Shown: in pieces, positions 12,159 through 20,421 of the stretch
How positions within the stretch are numbered: the stretch's first letter is position 1
Layout: the number at the start of each line of letters is the position of its first letter
DNA from: Pseudomonadota bacterium
GTDB lineage: Bacteria > Pseudomonadota > Gammaproteobacteria > Xanthomonadales > Xanthomonadaceae
Assembly: GCA_023461075.1 (NCBI GenBank)
Contig: JAEWNY010000025.1
Location: forward strand, 1 to 28,196
DNA length: 28,196 bases
Direction: 5' to 3'
The notes under the pieces: generated by a model
Seen by the model: the letters and a program-made list of their open reading frames with translations, nothing else
Told to the model about the DNA's origin: nothing
Databases searched by the model: none
Position numbers and translations under genes: made by a program

Positions 12159-14135
12159 ATGCACGGCCTCAATCCCCCGCAACGCCAGGCCGTCCTGCAC
12201 ACCGAAGGCCCTCTGCTGGTGCTCGCTGGCGCCGGTAGCGGCAAGACCCGGGTGATCGTGGAGAAGATCGCCCACCTGGTCTCGACCGGCCGCTATCCGG
12301 CCAGGCGCATCGCCGCGATCACTTTCACCAACAAATCGGCGAAGGAAATGCGCGAGCGCGTCGCGCGACGATTGAAAGGCGATGCCGGCGAGGGCTTGAC
12401 CATCAGCACCTTCCACGCGCTGGGCCTCAAGATCGTGCAGGTCGACTGCGCCAAGCTCGGCCTGAAGCGCGGCTTTTCGGTGTTTGATGCCGATGATGCG
12501 ATGGCGCAATTCAAGGACCTGATGGCCGGCGCCAAACCCGATGCGGTGCAGGCATCGATGGCGCTGGTTTCGCGCGCCAAGAACGCCGGACTCTCACCCG
12601 AGCAGGCGCTGGAAGCGGCCCGCTCCACCCGCGAACTCGAAGCCGCGCGGCTCTACACACGCTACCAGGCCCGCCTCGCCAGTTTCAACGCGGTCGATTT
12701 CGACGACCTGATCCGACTCCCCGTGCAGTTGCTCGAAAACGATGCGGAAGCGCGCGACGCCTGGCGCGAGCGCATCGGCTACCTGCTGGTGGACGAGGCG
12801 CAGGACAGCAACGATGCGCAGTACCGGCTGCTGCGCGCGCTCGCCGGCGAGGCCGGCCAGTTCACCTGCGTGGGTGATGACGACCAATCGATCTACGCCT
12901 GGCGCGGCGCCAACCCCGAGAACTTGCTGCAGATGGGCGAGGACTACCCCGCGCTCGAGATCATCAAGCTCGAGCAGAACTACCGCTGCAGCAATCGTGT
13001 GTTGCGTGCGGCCAACCACCTCATCGCGCACAACCCGCACGCACACCTGAAGACGCTGTGGAGCCAGGCCGCCGATGGCGAACGCGTGCGCGTCTGGGAG
13101 TGCCGCGACAGCGAACACGAGGCGGAGAAGGTCGCCGCCGAGATCCATTTCCTGCACACCGCGCGCAACGCACCGTGGAGCGACTTCTGCATCCTGTTCC
13201 GCGGCAACCACCAGTCGCGCCAGCTGGAAAAGGCGTTGCAGCTGCTCCGCATCCCCTACCACCTGTCCGGCGGCACGGCGTTCCTCGAGCGTGCGGAAGT
13301 GAAGGATGCGCTGGCGTGGCTGCGCCTGCTGGTGAATCCGGACGATGATGCGGCCTTCCTGCGCGCGGTGCAGAGCCCGAAACGCGAAGTCGGCCAGACC
13401 ACGCTGGCGAAACTCGCCGAACTCGCCCGCGAAGCGCACCTGCCGTTGTCGCGCGCCGCCGAATCGGTGGGGATGTTGAAGCAGCTGCCGCCACGCGCCG
13501 CGAATGCCCTGCACGGATTCACCGACATCGTCCATGCATTGCGCACGGAGTCGCACAGCAAGAGCGCCGCAGACCTGGTGCGCTCGCTCGCCCAGCGATC
13601 CGGGCTGGAGGCGGCGATCAAGGCGCAGTCAAAGAACGAACAGGTCTATCGCCTGCGCGCCGGCAACATCGAGGAACTGGCGCAATGGTTCGAAGGCGCG
13701 CGCGGTGCCGGCGTGGGCGACCTCGCAGCTCAGCTCGCGCTGGTCTCGCGCAGCGACAAGGACGATGCCGGCAACCAGGTCCGGCTGATGTCGCTGCACG
13801 CGGCCAAAGGGCTGGAATTCCGCTACGTTTTCATCGTCGGCATGGAAGACGGCACCCTGCCGCACGAAGCCAGCCTGGACGAAGGCCGGCTGGAGGAAGA
13901 ACGCCGCCTGCTCTACGTCGGCATCACCCGCGCCAAGGAGCAGCTGTGGCTGTCCCATTCGGCCAAGGCGACGCGCTGGGGCAGCGTGGTGAAACTTTCG
14001 CCATCGCGGTTCTTCGACGAGCTGCCGGCGGCCGAACTGCAACGCGATGGCGCGGACCCCGCGGCGGATGCCGAACGCAAACAGGTCCGCGCGCGTGCCG
14101 GCCTCGCCGACCTGCAGGCGATGCTGGGCGACTGA
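12159..14135 (+). CDS. rep: ATP-dependent DNA helicase Rep (UvrD/Rep superfamily 1)
   Basis: A 3'-5' superfamily 1A helicase that helps replication forks pass protein roadblocks and restart. The 658-residue protein shows the Q motif (LNPPQRQAV), Walker A AGAGSGKTR (about 26-34), motif Ia AAITFTNKSAKEM, motif II VDEAQDSN, motif III GDDDQSIYAWRGA, motif IV EQNYRCSNRV, motif V LMSLHAAKGLEF and motif VI RRLLYVGITRAKEQL. Length and the short C-terminal tail fit Rep (673 in E. coli) better than UvrD (720), which has a longer tail. The ATG at 12159 (MHGLNPPQ) is chosen; an in-frame TTG two codons upstream is possible. It is divergent from tdk across a 121-base spacer with no recognised operator. Confidence 0.95.
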   Translation: MHGLNPPQRQAVLHTEGPLLVLAGAGSGKTRVIVEKIAHLVSTGRYPARRIAAITFTNKSAKEMRERVARRLKGDAGEGLTISTFHALGLKIVQVDCAKLGLKRGFSVFDADDAMAQFKDLMAGAKPDAVQASMALVSRAKNAGLSPEQALEAARSTRELEAARLYTRYQARLASFNAVDFDDLIRLPVQLLENDAEARDAWRERIGYLLVDEAQDSNDAQYRLLRALAGEAGQFTCVGDDDQSIYAWRGANPENLLQMGEDYPALEIIKLEQNYRCSNRVLRAANHLIAHNPHAHLKTLWSQAADGERVRVWECRDSEHEAEKVAAEIHFLHTARNAPWSDFCILFRGNHQSRQLEKALQLLRIPYHLSGGTAFLERAEVKDALAWLRLLVNPDDDAAFLRAVQSPKREVGQTTLAKLAELAREAHLPLSRAAESVGMLKQLPPRAANALHGFTDIVHALRTESHSKSAADLVRSLAQRSGLEAAIKAQSKNEQVYRLRAGNIEELAQWFEGARGAGVGDLAAQLALVSRSDKDDAGNQVRLMSLHAAKGLEFRYVFIVGMEDGTLPHEASLDEGRLEEERRLLYVGITRAKEQLWLSHSAKATRWGSVVKLSPSRFFDELPAAELQRDGADPAADAERKQVRARAGLADLQAMLGD

Positions 14136-14201
14136 GCCATCGCGCGTCCGGGCGTCATCTGTATTCGCTAGACTCGGTGTTTTCCCACGGGCCTGTTGCC
14201 G

Positions 14202-15122
14202 ATGCGCCGCCACATCCTCATTCCTGCCCTGCTCGTCCTGGCCATTGCCGGCTGCAAACAGACCGGTCCGGCACCCGCGACCAGCACCGACGCCACGCCC
14301 AAGGACACCACGGCCGCAACGGCGCCCGCCGCGAATGCCGTTCCCGGCGATTCCGCGAACGACAACCTCAACGCCGTCGCGTGGGTTCAGCGCTCGGCCG
14401 AATACGCCGCGACCACCACCACCATCTACCGGGCCGCCACCGCCGAGTTGGATGCCGCGCTGAAATCCGGCGAGAGTGCGTTGGCCGAAGGCGAGCAGAC
14501 CGCGGGCGGCGGGAAGTTGCCGCCGGCGTTGATCATGGACGTGGATGAAACCGTGCTCGACAACTCGCCCTACCAGGCTCGGCTGGTGATGAACGGCAAG
14601 GAGTTCGACGACCTGACCTGGGACCAGTGGGTGGCCGAGAAGAAGGCCAAGCCGGTGCCCGGCGTGGTCGAGTTCGCCAAGGCGGCGGATGCCAAGGGCA
14701 TCACCGTGCTCTACATCTCCAACCGCGCCGCACACCTGCAGGAGGCAACGCTGGCCAACCTTAAAGCCGCCGGCCTGCCGGTGAAAAACGACCAGGTTTT
14801 CCTCGGTTTGGGGACTTTCGTCGCCGATTGTGAGCAGAACGGCAGCGAAAAGCTGTGTCGGCGAACGCACGCCGGTCGCAAGTACCGGGTGCTGATGCAG
14901 TTCGGCGACCAGCTGGGCGACTTCGTGCAGATCCTGACCAACACGCCGGACGCCCGCGCCGACCTCTCGGCCAAATACGCCGACTGGTGGGGCCAGCGCT
15001 GGTGGATGCTGCCCAATCCGACCTACGGCAGCTGGGAACCGGCCCTGTTCAACAACGACTGGAAACAGGCGCGCGAAGCACGGCGAGAGGCCAAGCGCGT
15101 CGGGTTGGATGTTGCAAATTGA
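14202..15122 (+). CDS. Lipoprotein acid phosphatase / 5'-nucleotidase, e(P4) family (HAD)
   Basis: A 306-residue HAD-superfamily phosphatase attached to a membrane by lipidation. The signal peptide ends in the lipobox IAGC, putting the lipidated Cys at residue 19, followed by a Thr/Ala-rich linker to about residue 55. The catalytic motif I is DVDETVLDN with nucleophile Asp113 and acid/base Asp115, motif II is the ISNRA segment near residue 175, and motif IV is GDQLGDF near residue 235, where the family usually has GDNLxDF. Members dephosphorylate nucleotide monophosphates and other phosphomonoesters in the periplasm or at the cell surface. The ATG at 14202 gives a compact signal peptide; an in-frame TTG lies two codons upstream. 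The TGA stop is part of the FNR-like palindrome that begins the next spacer. Confidence 0.93.
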   Translation: MRRHILIPALLVLAIAGCKQTGPAPATSTDATPKDTTAATAPAANAVPGDSANDNLNAVAWVQRSAEYAATTTTIYRAATAELDAALKSGESALAEGEQTAGGGKLPPALIMDVDETVLDNSPYQARLVMNGKEFDDLTWDQWVAEKKAKPVPGVVEFAKAADAKGITVLYISNRAAHLQEATLANLKAAGLPVKNDQVFLGLGTFVADCEQNGSEKLCRRTHAGRKYRVLMQFGDQLGDFVQILTNTPDARADLSAKYADWWGQRWWMLPNPTYGSWEPALFNNDWKQAREARREAKRVGLDVAN

Positions 15123-15132
15123 TATAAATCAA
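15119..15132 (+). promoter_or_regulatory. Perfect FNR/Anr-type binding site
   Basis: TTGAT-ATAA-ATCAA matches the FNR/Anr consensus TTGAT-N4-ATCAA at all ten defined bases, in the AT-rich start of an otherwise GC-rich region. Its centre is 15125.5. A class II FNR promoter would place the transcript start near 15167, and weak -10 candidates TATTGC (15157-15162) and CATAAA (15162-15167) lie there. The box overlaps the stop codon of the phosphatase gene. It would drive the candidate small RNA immediately downstream. Confidence 0.65.
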
Positions 15133-15167
15133 TAGCTTGTCAGCATCAATCTCAGGTATTGCATAAA

Positions 15168-15255
15168 GTCGGTGCAGCGGTTACGCTGCCCTCGCCACAA
15201 CAAGTCCTCCGGCTTGGCCGGATTGAACAAGGAGACCTCGGTCTCCTTCTTTTTT
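15168..15255 (+). ncRNA. Candidate FNR-controlled small RNA (three hairpins, intrinsic terminator)
   Basis: The 15123-15338 spacer has no convincing gene but shows a full small-RNA layout: FNR box, AT-rich promoter-like stretch, then three consecutive hairpins. Hairpin 1 is GCAGCG-GTTA-CGCTGC (15174-15189), a perfect 6-bp stem with a tetraloop. Hairpin 2 is TCCGGC-TTG-GCCGGA (15208-15222). Hairpin 3 is the terminator (15229-15248) followed by a T tract. An unpaired linker, CCTCGCCACAACAAGTCC (15190-15207), lies between hairpins 1 and 2; with the first bases of hairpin 2 it reads GTCCTCC, complementary to Shine-Dalgarno sequences, a typical mRNA-pairing seed. The 5' end is inferred from promoter spacing and is uncertain by several bases. 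FNR-dependent sRNAs of this size exist in other groups (FnrS, PhrS, AniS). Whether this one is already described in Xanthomonadaceae cannot be told from sequence. The alternative is a terminated 3' UTR of the phosphatase gene. Confidence 0.6.
15229..15255 (+). terminator. Rho-independent terminator
   Basis: AAGGAGACC (15229-15237) pairs perfectly with GGTCTCCTT (15240-15248), which folds as an 8-bp stem with a CTCG loop, followed by C and six Ts (15250-15255). The T tract is on the plus strand, so it ends transcription from the candidate small RNA and from the phosphatase gene. Confidence 0.9.
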
Positions 15256-15338
15256 GGCCGCAGGCCTGAGCGGCGCCCTTGCGGCGCTCCCCCGGCCGTG
15301 CTCAAGTGGCGACCTTGGGGAAACCGATCCGACACCGC

Positions 15339-16292
15339 ATGCCCATGTCTCCACGACCCGGCAGGTCACTGGTCCTAGGGCTGCTTGCCGGCCTGCTGCT
15401 GGCGTGTTCGCCGGCGCTGGAGCCCGCATCGACACCCAAGCATGCGGCCCCGGCCGTGGTGCCGCACGGCGCGGCCACCCCCGATGCGGCGGTTTCGGAC
15501 CTGCTGGACCACCTGGGCCGCAATGCGCTGGCCGACGTGCCACGCAGCGCGTTGCCCGCCGCCCTTCATGCACGGGTCGAGACCAGCTGGCGCAACGGCC
15601 AGAGCCGCTGGCCGCTGACCGAACTGCCGCTGGACCAGAGCATCCCCGGCATGCTCGAAACACTGACCGCCACCGATGCCGAACCCCGCCTGCAGGCACG
15701 TTTCGGCCAGCAACTCTCCGGGCAGACCCGCGCCCTGCAGGATGCCGCGCGCGGCATGGGGTTGTTCGGCAAGCAATACCTGGCGCAGCAGGGCCGGGAC
15801 TACAGCCGCCAGCAACGCGAGCACTACAGTCAGCTGATCGATGCGGTCTCCGGCTGGGCACAGCAGGCCCCGCTCGGCGATCCGGGCCGCGGACGAGAAG
15901 CCATCCACCTGCTGGTGAAAGGCGCCGAGCGCAGCGGTATCAGGAACAATGAAGACTTCACCCGGGTCAGCATGGAGGCCAGCCTGAAAGCGCTGGTACC
16001 GCTCTACATCGCCATCAAGCAGATGCTCGCCCTGTACGGCCTGGGCGTGGACACGGCGCTGGCGGGTGCGCGGGCCGAGACCGTTCGGGTCGAAGGCGAT
16101 CGTGCCCAGGTCCGGATCCGCTACGCATTGGCCGGGCGCGACATCGAAACCGTGGTCGAGGCGGTGCGGGTCGAGGGCCGCTGGTACCTGGCCGATTACC
16201 TGAAGGCGGCCGAAGCCTCGCTTGGCGAGCCTCAGGACGAAGCTGAAGCGCCCGCCACCCCATCAGGGCCGAACGCGCCAGCTGCGCGATAA
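15339..16292 (+). CDS. Uncharacterised lipoprotein coupled to plsB
   Basis: A 317-residue protein with a lipoprotein signal peptide: MPMSPRPGR, a hydrophobic stretch, then LLLAC with the lipidated Cys at residue 24. The mature part starts with a Pro/Ala-rich linker, followed by a largely helical domain (residues 50-230). The C-terminal stretch about 240-300 (VRVEGDRAQVRIRYALAGRD, then a GRWYLADYLK segment) resembles the closing strands of an NTF2-like fold. I do not recognise a named family. The stop TAA shares its A with the plsB ATG (TAATG), so the two are translationally coupled and may act together in the envelope. An in-frame ATG at 15279 would place 20 basic residues before the signal peptide and is less likely. 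No good Shine-Dalgarno precedes either start. Confidence 0.75.
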   Translation: MPMSPRPGRSLVLGLLAGLLLACSPALEPASTPKHAAPAVVPHGAATPDAAVSDLLDHLGRNALADVPRSALPAALHARVETSWRNGQSRWPLTELPLDQSIPGMLETLTATDAEPRLQARFGQQLSGQTRALQDAARGMGLFGKQYLAQQGRDYSRQQREHYSQLIDAVSGWAQQAPLGDPGRGREAIHLLVKGAERSGIRNNEDFTRVSMEASLKALVPLYIAIKQMLALYGLGVDTALAGARAETVRVEGDRAQVRIRYALAGRDIETVVEAVRVEGRWYLADYLKAAEASLGEPQDEAEAPATPSGPNAPAAR

Positions 16293-19051
16293 TGCCGCCG
16301 ATGCAGAACCAGACGCCCCTGCCATTCCCGGAGCGCCCGGAGCCGGAGAACGCCGTCGGGCCGACCCAAGTCGCCGCCCCGGGCGCGCCCGAAGCCGAAC
16401 TGCCGCCAGACCCGGCACCGGCTGACAATGCCCCACTCGATGGCGGACGCCCGAATGAATCCGCGGATCCCGTCGATGTCGCCCCGGAACTTCCCTTCGC
16501 CGCGATGCTCGCCGACGACGCCCGCGCCGCGCCGCCCGCGTCGCGCCCGCTCTGGGCCCGGCTGCTCGGCAAGCTGATCGAGCCGTGGATCGAGCTCAAG
16601 CTCGAGCCCGAAGACCCTGCGGCGTTCGATGACGGCCGGCCGGTCTGCTACGTGCTGGAAGACTACGGCCTCAGCAACGCGCTGATCCTCGACCGCGCCT
16701 GCGAGGAGGCCGGCCTGCCCTCCCCGCTGACCCCGCTTCCGGGCGATCCGCTCGGCCGCAAGCGCGCCTACGTCGCGCTGTCGCGGCGCAACGCCAACAC
16801 CCTCGCCGCGCTCGGCCTTGCGCCCGGTCCGGAGCACAAGACCCATTCGGGCTCGCTGGCCCGCCTGCTGCAGGCGCATCGCGATGATCCGGGGCTGGAT
16901 GTCCAGCTGGTGCCGGTGTCGATCTTCGTCGGCCGCGCGCCGGACAAGCAGAGTGGCTGGTTCTCGGTACTGTTCTCCGAGAACTGGACCCTGGTCGGGC
17001 GCTTCCGCCGGCTGCTGGCGATCCTGCTCAATGGCCGCGGCACGCTGGTCAGGTTCTCGCCGCCGGTGTCGCTGCGCGAGATCGTCGACGAGGGCCTGCC
17101 GCCCGAACGCACCGTGCGCAAGCTCTCGCGCGTGTTGCGCACGCACTTCCACCGCATTCGCGCGGCGATCATCGGGCCGGATCTTTCGACGCGTCGACTG
17201 CTGATCGACCGCGTCCTCGCCGCCGAACCGGTCAAACAGGCGATCGCCGACCAGGCCCGCCGCGACGGCAGCAAGCCGCAGGACGCGTGGAAAAAGGCGC
17301 ATGCCTACGCCTGGGAGCTCGCCGCCGACTACTCGCACCCGGTGGTGCGCTCGGCCAGCTTCATCCTCACCCCGGTCTGGAACCGCATCTACCGCGGCGT
17401 CCTGGTCCACCATCTCGACAAGCTCAAGGCCGCCGCGCCGGGCCACGAAGTCATCTACGTGCCCAGCCACCGCAGCCACATGGACTACCTGCTGCTCTCG
17501 TACATGCTCTACGTGCAGGGCATCGTGCCGCCGCACATCGTCGCCGGCATCAACCTCAACCTGCCGGTGATCGGCACCATCCTGCGCAAGGGCGGCGCGT
17601 TCTTCATCCGCCGTTCGATCCGCGGCAACATGCTGTATTCGGCGGTGCTGTCGGAATACGTCGCGCAATTGATCGCCGGCGGCTACTCGGTCGAATACTT
17701 CATCGAGGGCGGGCGCTCGCGCACCGGCCGGCTGCTGCAGCCCAAGGGCGGGATGATCTCGATGACGCTGCGTGCCTACCTGCGCCAGCCCACGCGACCG
17801 GTGCTGTTCCAGCCGGTCTACATCGGCTACGAGAAGCTGATGGAAGGCAACAGCTACCTCGACGAGCTGACCGGCAAGCCGAAGGAAAAGGAATCGATCT
17901 GGCAATTGCTGCTGGGCATCCCCAAGGTATTGCGCAGCAACTATGGCCAGGTGGTGGTGAACTTCGGCGAGCCGATCGAACTCACCCGCATGCTGGACGT
18001 GCACGCCACCGGTTGGGATGGCAAGCCGGTGGGCGAGGACGAGAAGCCGGAATGGCTCAACAACACGGTCAACGCCCTCGCGCAACAGATCCAGGTCAAC
18101 ATCAACCGCGCCGCCGACGTCAACCCGATCAACCTCTTGGCGCTGGCCCTGCTCTCGACGCCCAAGCATGCGATGGGCGAAGCCGACCTGCTGGCGCAGA
18201 TCGCGTTGTCGAAGACGCTGCTGGCCGAGCTCCCCTATTCCGACCGCGTCACCGTCACCCCGCACACGCCCGGGCAGATCGTCGCGCACGGCGAGGAAAT
18301 CAACGTCCTGCGCCGCATCGCGCACCCGCTCGGCGACGTGTTCGATGTCGACGAGGACAAGGCGGTGCTGCTGTCCTACTTCCGCAATAACGTACTGCAC
18401 CTGTTCACCGCATCGGCGTGGATCGCGGTGTGCTTCCTGCACAACCGGCGGATGTCGCGCAGCACGCTCAAACGCCTGGGCGAGAACGTGTATCCGTTCC
18501 TGCAGGCGGAGCTGTTCCTGCCTTGGGCGCCCGAACAGTTCGCCGAGCGCATCGATCGCACCGCCGACCTGTTCGTCCGCGAGGGTCTGCTGCAACAGGT
18601 CAACGACGACGAAGGCGGCATCCTCGCCCGCAGCGCCGGCCAGACCGACGAGGTGTTCCGCCTGCGCGGGCTCGGCCATCCGCTGCAGCAGGCGTTCGAG
18701 CGCTATTACATCGCCATCTCGGTACTGGCCAAGAACGGCCCCGGCACGCTGTCCGCAGCCGAACTTGAAAGCCTGTGCCAGCTCGCCGCGCAGCGGTTGT
18801 CGCTGCTGTACGCCGATACCGCGCCGGAATTCTTCGACAAGTCGCTGTTCCGCGGCTTCATCCAGAAAATGCGCGAGATGCGCATGGTCTGGCCGGACCA
18901 GAACAGCAAGCTGGTCTACGACGAGCGCCTGACCCAGTGGGCGCGCGACGCCAAGGTCATCCTCGGCCGCGAACTGCGCCACACCATCGAGAAGGTCAGC
19001 CCCGAGGCCGCGCAACCGGCCAACGGCAACGGTGACACCCCGGCCGCCTGA
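16292..19051 (+). CDS. plsB: Glycerol-3-phosphate 1-O-acyltransferase PlsB
   Basis: Catalyses the first committed step of phospholipid synthesis, acylating sn-glycerol-3-phosphate at position 1 from acyl-CoA or acyl-ACP at the inner membrane. The 919-residue protein has the four acyltransferase blocks in order: HRSHMD with catalytic His393 and Asp398, GGAFFIRRS, the FIEGGRSRTGR block, and PVYIGYEKLMEG. The remaining sequence matches the large bacterial PlsB type rather than the short PlsY or PlsC. It is about 110 residues longer than E. coli PlsB (807); the extra length is mainly a Pro/Ala/Glu-rich, apparently disordered N-terminal segment (residues 1-70). The start overlaps the stop of the upstream lipoprotein gene by one base. 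Its stop is three bases from the end of the convergent DUF465 gene. Confidence 0.97.
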   Translation: MPPMQNQTPLPFPERPEPENAVGPTQVAAPGAPEAELPPDPAPADNAPLDGGRPNESADPVDVAPELPFAAMLADDARAAPPASRPLWARLLGKLIEPWIELKLEPEDPAAFDDGRPVCYVLEDYGLSNALILDRACEEAGLPSPLTPLPGDPLGRKRAYVALSRRNANTLAALGLAPGPEHKTHSGSLARLLQAHRDDPGLDVQLVPVSIFVGRAPDKQSGWFSVLFSENWTLVGRFRRLLAILLNGRGTLVRFSPPVSLREIVDEGLPPERTVRKLSRVLRTHFHRIRAAIIGPDLSTRRLLIDRVLAAEPVKQAIADQARRDGSKPQDAWKKAHAYAWELAADYSHPVVRSASFILTPVWNRIYRGVLVHHLDKLKAAAPGHEVIYVPSHRSHMDYLLLSYMLYVQGIVPPHIVAGINLNLPVIGTILRKGGAFFIRRSIRGNMLYSAVLSEYVAQLIAGGYSVEYFIEGGRSRTGRLLQPKGGMISMTLRAYLRQPTRPVLFQPVYIGYEKLMEGNSYLDELTGKPKEKESIWQLLLGIPKVLRSNYGQVVVNFGEPIELTRMLDVHATGWDGKPVGEDEKPEWLNNTVNALAQQIQVNINRAADVNPINLLALALLSTPKHAMGEADLLAQIALSKTLLAELPYSDRVTVTPHTPGQIVAHGEEINVLRRIAHPLGDVFDVDEDKAVLLSYFRNNVLHLFTASAWIAVCFLHNRRMSRSTLKRLGENVYPFLQAELFLPWAPEQFAERIDRTADLFVREGLLQQVNDDEGGILARSAGQTDEVFRLRGLGHPLQQAFERYYIAISVLAKNGPGTLSAAELESLCQLAAQRLSLLYADTAPEFFDKSLFRGFIQKMREMRMVWPDQNSKLVYDERLTQWARDAKVILGRELRHTIEKVSPEAAQPANGNGDTPAA

Positions 19052-19054
19052 TCC

Positions 19055-19261
19055 TCAGGCCGGCTCGTCCGGGATCAACGCGCTCTCCAGCTGGGCGATG
19101 CAGTCCTTCAGGAACAGCTTGCGTTTCTTCAGCCGCTTGATCGCCAACTCGTCCATCAACAGGTCGGCCTGCAGCCGGCTGATCACCGCATCAAGGTCGC
19201 GGTGCTCGCTGCGCAATTCCGCGAGTCGGTGGGCGATGCGGGCAGGTTCAAGCTCATGCAT
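19055..19261 (-). CDS. DUF465 (YdcH-like) small coiled-coil protein
   Basis: A 68-residue protein that is almost entirely helical and charged. It carries the DUF465 signature: a first helix (HRLAELRSEHRDLDAVISRL) and a second ending IKRLKKRKLFLKDCIAQLE. Family members are small soluble proteins of unknown function, common in proteobacteria. The start at 19261 (MHELEPAR) gives the usual family length. No Shine-Dalgarno is evident. It is convergent with plsB (three-base gap) and divergent from ttcA across 66 bases. Confidence 0.88.
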   Translation of the reverse strand: MHELEPARIAHRLAELRSEHRDLDAVISRLQADLLMDELAIKRLKKRKLFLKDCIAQLESALIPDEPA

Positions 19262-19312
19262 GGGCGAAGGGTAGCTTGCACGGCGAGTCTCGGCCAGCGC
19301 GATCGGGCAGGC

Positions 19313-19318
19313 TAAAAT
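19313..19318 (+). promoter_or_regulatory. Likely -10 element of ttcA
   Basis: TAAAAT ends nine bases before the ttcA ATG at 19328. With normal spacing, transcription would start around 19325, leaving almost no leader, and there is no Shine-Dalgarno. No good -35 hexamer is visible. Confidence 0.45.
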
Positions 19319-19327
19319 GGCGATCCG

Positions 19328-20257
19328 ATGACCGCCATCCCGCTCGCCCTGCTCGATATCGACGCGCCCGCCGCGGAGGCTGCCGCGCGCACGAAAACCC
19401 GCAAGCGCGAGGCCGACAAGCTCGCCAAGCGGCTGCGCCACCAGGTCGGCCGCGCGATCGCCGACTTCGGCATGATCGAGGATGGCGACAAGGTGATGGT
19501 CTGCCTGTCCGGCGGCAAGGACAGCTACACGATGCTGGACGTGCTGCTGCAACTGCAGAAGAAGGCGCCGGTGGATTTCAGCATCACCGCCGTCAACCTG
19601 GACCAGAAGCACCCGGGTTTCCCCGAGCACGTGTTGCCGGAATACCTGCGCTCGCTCGGCGTCGACTTCCACATCATCGAGCAGGACACCTACTCGGTGG
19701 TGAGCCGCGTCATCCCGGAAGGCAAGACGATGTGTTCGCTGTGCTCGCGCCTGCGCCGCGGCGCCCTGTATACGTACGCGGAAGAAAACGGCTTCACCAA
19801 GATCGCGCTCGGCCACCATCGCGACGACCTGGTCAACACCTTCTTCCTCAACCTGTTCTTCCACGCCAAGCTGTCCGGCATGCCGCCCAAGCTGCTTTCC
19901 GACGACGGCAAGCATGTGGTGATCCGCCCGCTGGCGAACGTGCGCGAGGCCGACATCGAGGAATACGCGGCGCTGAAGGATTTCCCGATCATCCCCTGCA
20001 ACCTGTGCGGCTCTCAGGAAAACCTGCAGCGCGTGCAGGTGAAGAAGATGCTGCAACAGTGGGAGAAGGAATCGCCGGGCCGCGTCGAGACGATGGCGCG
20101 CGCGCTCGGCGACATCCGCCCGTCGCAGTTGTCCGACCCGAAGCTGTTCGATTTCCTTGCCCTCGGAAAGCGTGGCGATGCGGCGATGCCTGACACACAT
20201 GCATGGTTGGCGGGTGGCGAAGCGGGTGATCGCAGCCTGGGCGACGCGGATGCCTGA
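19328..20257 (+). CDS. ttcA: tRNA 2-thiocytidine(32) synthetase TtcA
   Basis: An iron-sulfur, PP-loop ATPase that thiolates cytidine 32 in the anticodon loop of certain tRNAs. The 309-residue protein has the PP-loop LSGGKDSYT (SGGKDS at 61-66), the CSLC pair near residues 135-138, GHHRDDLVNTFFLNLF, and the third cluster cysteine in the CNLCGSQ segment near 220-226. The C-terminal 25 residues after LGKRGDAAM are low in conserved features. The start at 19328 follows a TAAAAT hexamer closely, suggesting a nearly leaderless transcript. An overlapping ATG at 19317 is out of frame. Confidence 0.96.
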   Translation: MTAIPLALLDIDAPAAEAAARTKTRKREADKLAKRLRHQVGRAIADFGMIEDGDKVMVCLSGGKDSYTMLDVLLQLQKKAPVDFSITAVNLDQKHPGFPEHVLPEYLRSLGVDFHIIEQDTYSVVSRVIPEGKTMCSLCSRLRRGALYTYAEENGFTKIALGHHRDDLVNTFFLNLFFHAKLSGMPPKLLSDDGKHVVIRPLANVREADIEEYAALKDFPIIPCNLCGSQENLQRVQVKKMLQQWEKESPGRVETMARALGDIRPSQLSDPKLFDFLALGKRGDAAMPDTHAWLAGGEAGDRSLGDADA

Positions 20258-20421
20258 GGCTTGGCGCACGAGCTCGTGGACGGGATGCGTTCGCCGCGAC
20301 ACGCCGTGAATACATCCATGCAGGCTCGCGCGCAGCATCCATGCGGCGCACGGCTGCAACGAACCCACACCATCCACGTCCCGGCGTCTTCTTGCGCCCT
20401 TGAAAAACTCCACGGATTCCC
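20258..20421. repeat. Possible dispersed repeat in the ttcA-rdgC spacer
   Basis: This 164-base spacer contains the 9-base direct repeat CATCCATGC at 20313-20321 and 20336-20344, separated by a GC-rich stretch, near CGCCGTGAATA. On the minus strand the pattern reads GCATGGATG twice with ATTCACGGCG after the second copy. From memory this resembles a short dispersed intergenic element of Xanthomonadaceae that often appears as spurious small proteins. Only one copy is seen in this window, so its repeated nature is unproven here. No rdgC promoter or Shine-Dalgarno could be picked out with confidence. Confidence 0.4.

Noticed and set aside
15129..15378. Small open frames of about 68 codons on both strands across 15129-15378
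   Set aside because: They run through the terminator and hairpins, lack Shine-Dalgarno sequences and have non-protein-like composition; the RNA reading explains the region better.
16232..19015. A 927-codon open frame on minus, antisense to plsB
   Set aside because: Same reason: composition typical of a GC-rich antisense frame, with the full PlsB motif set on plus.
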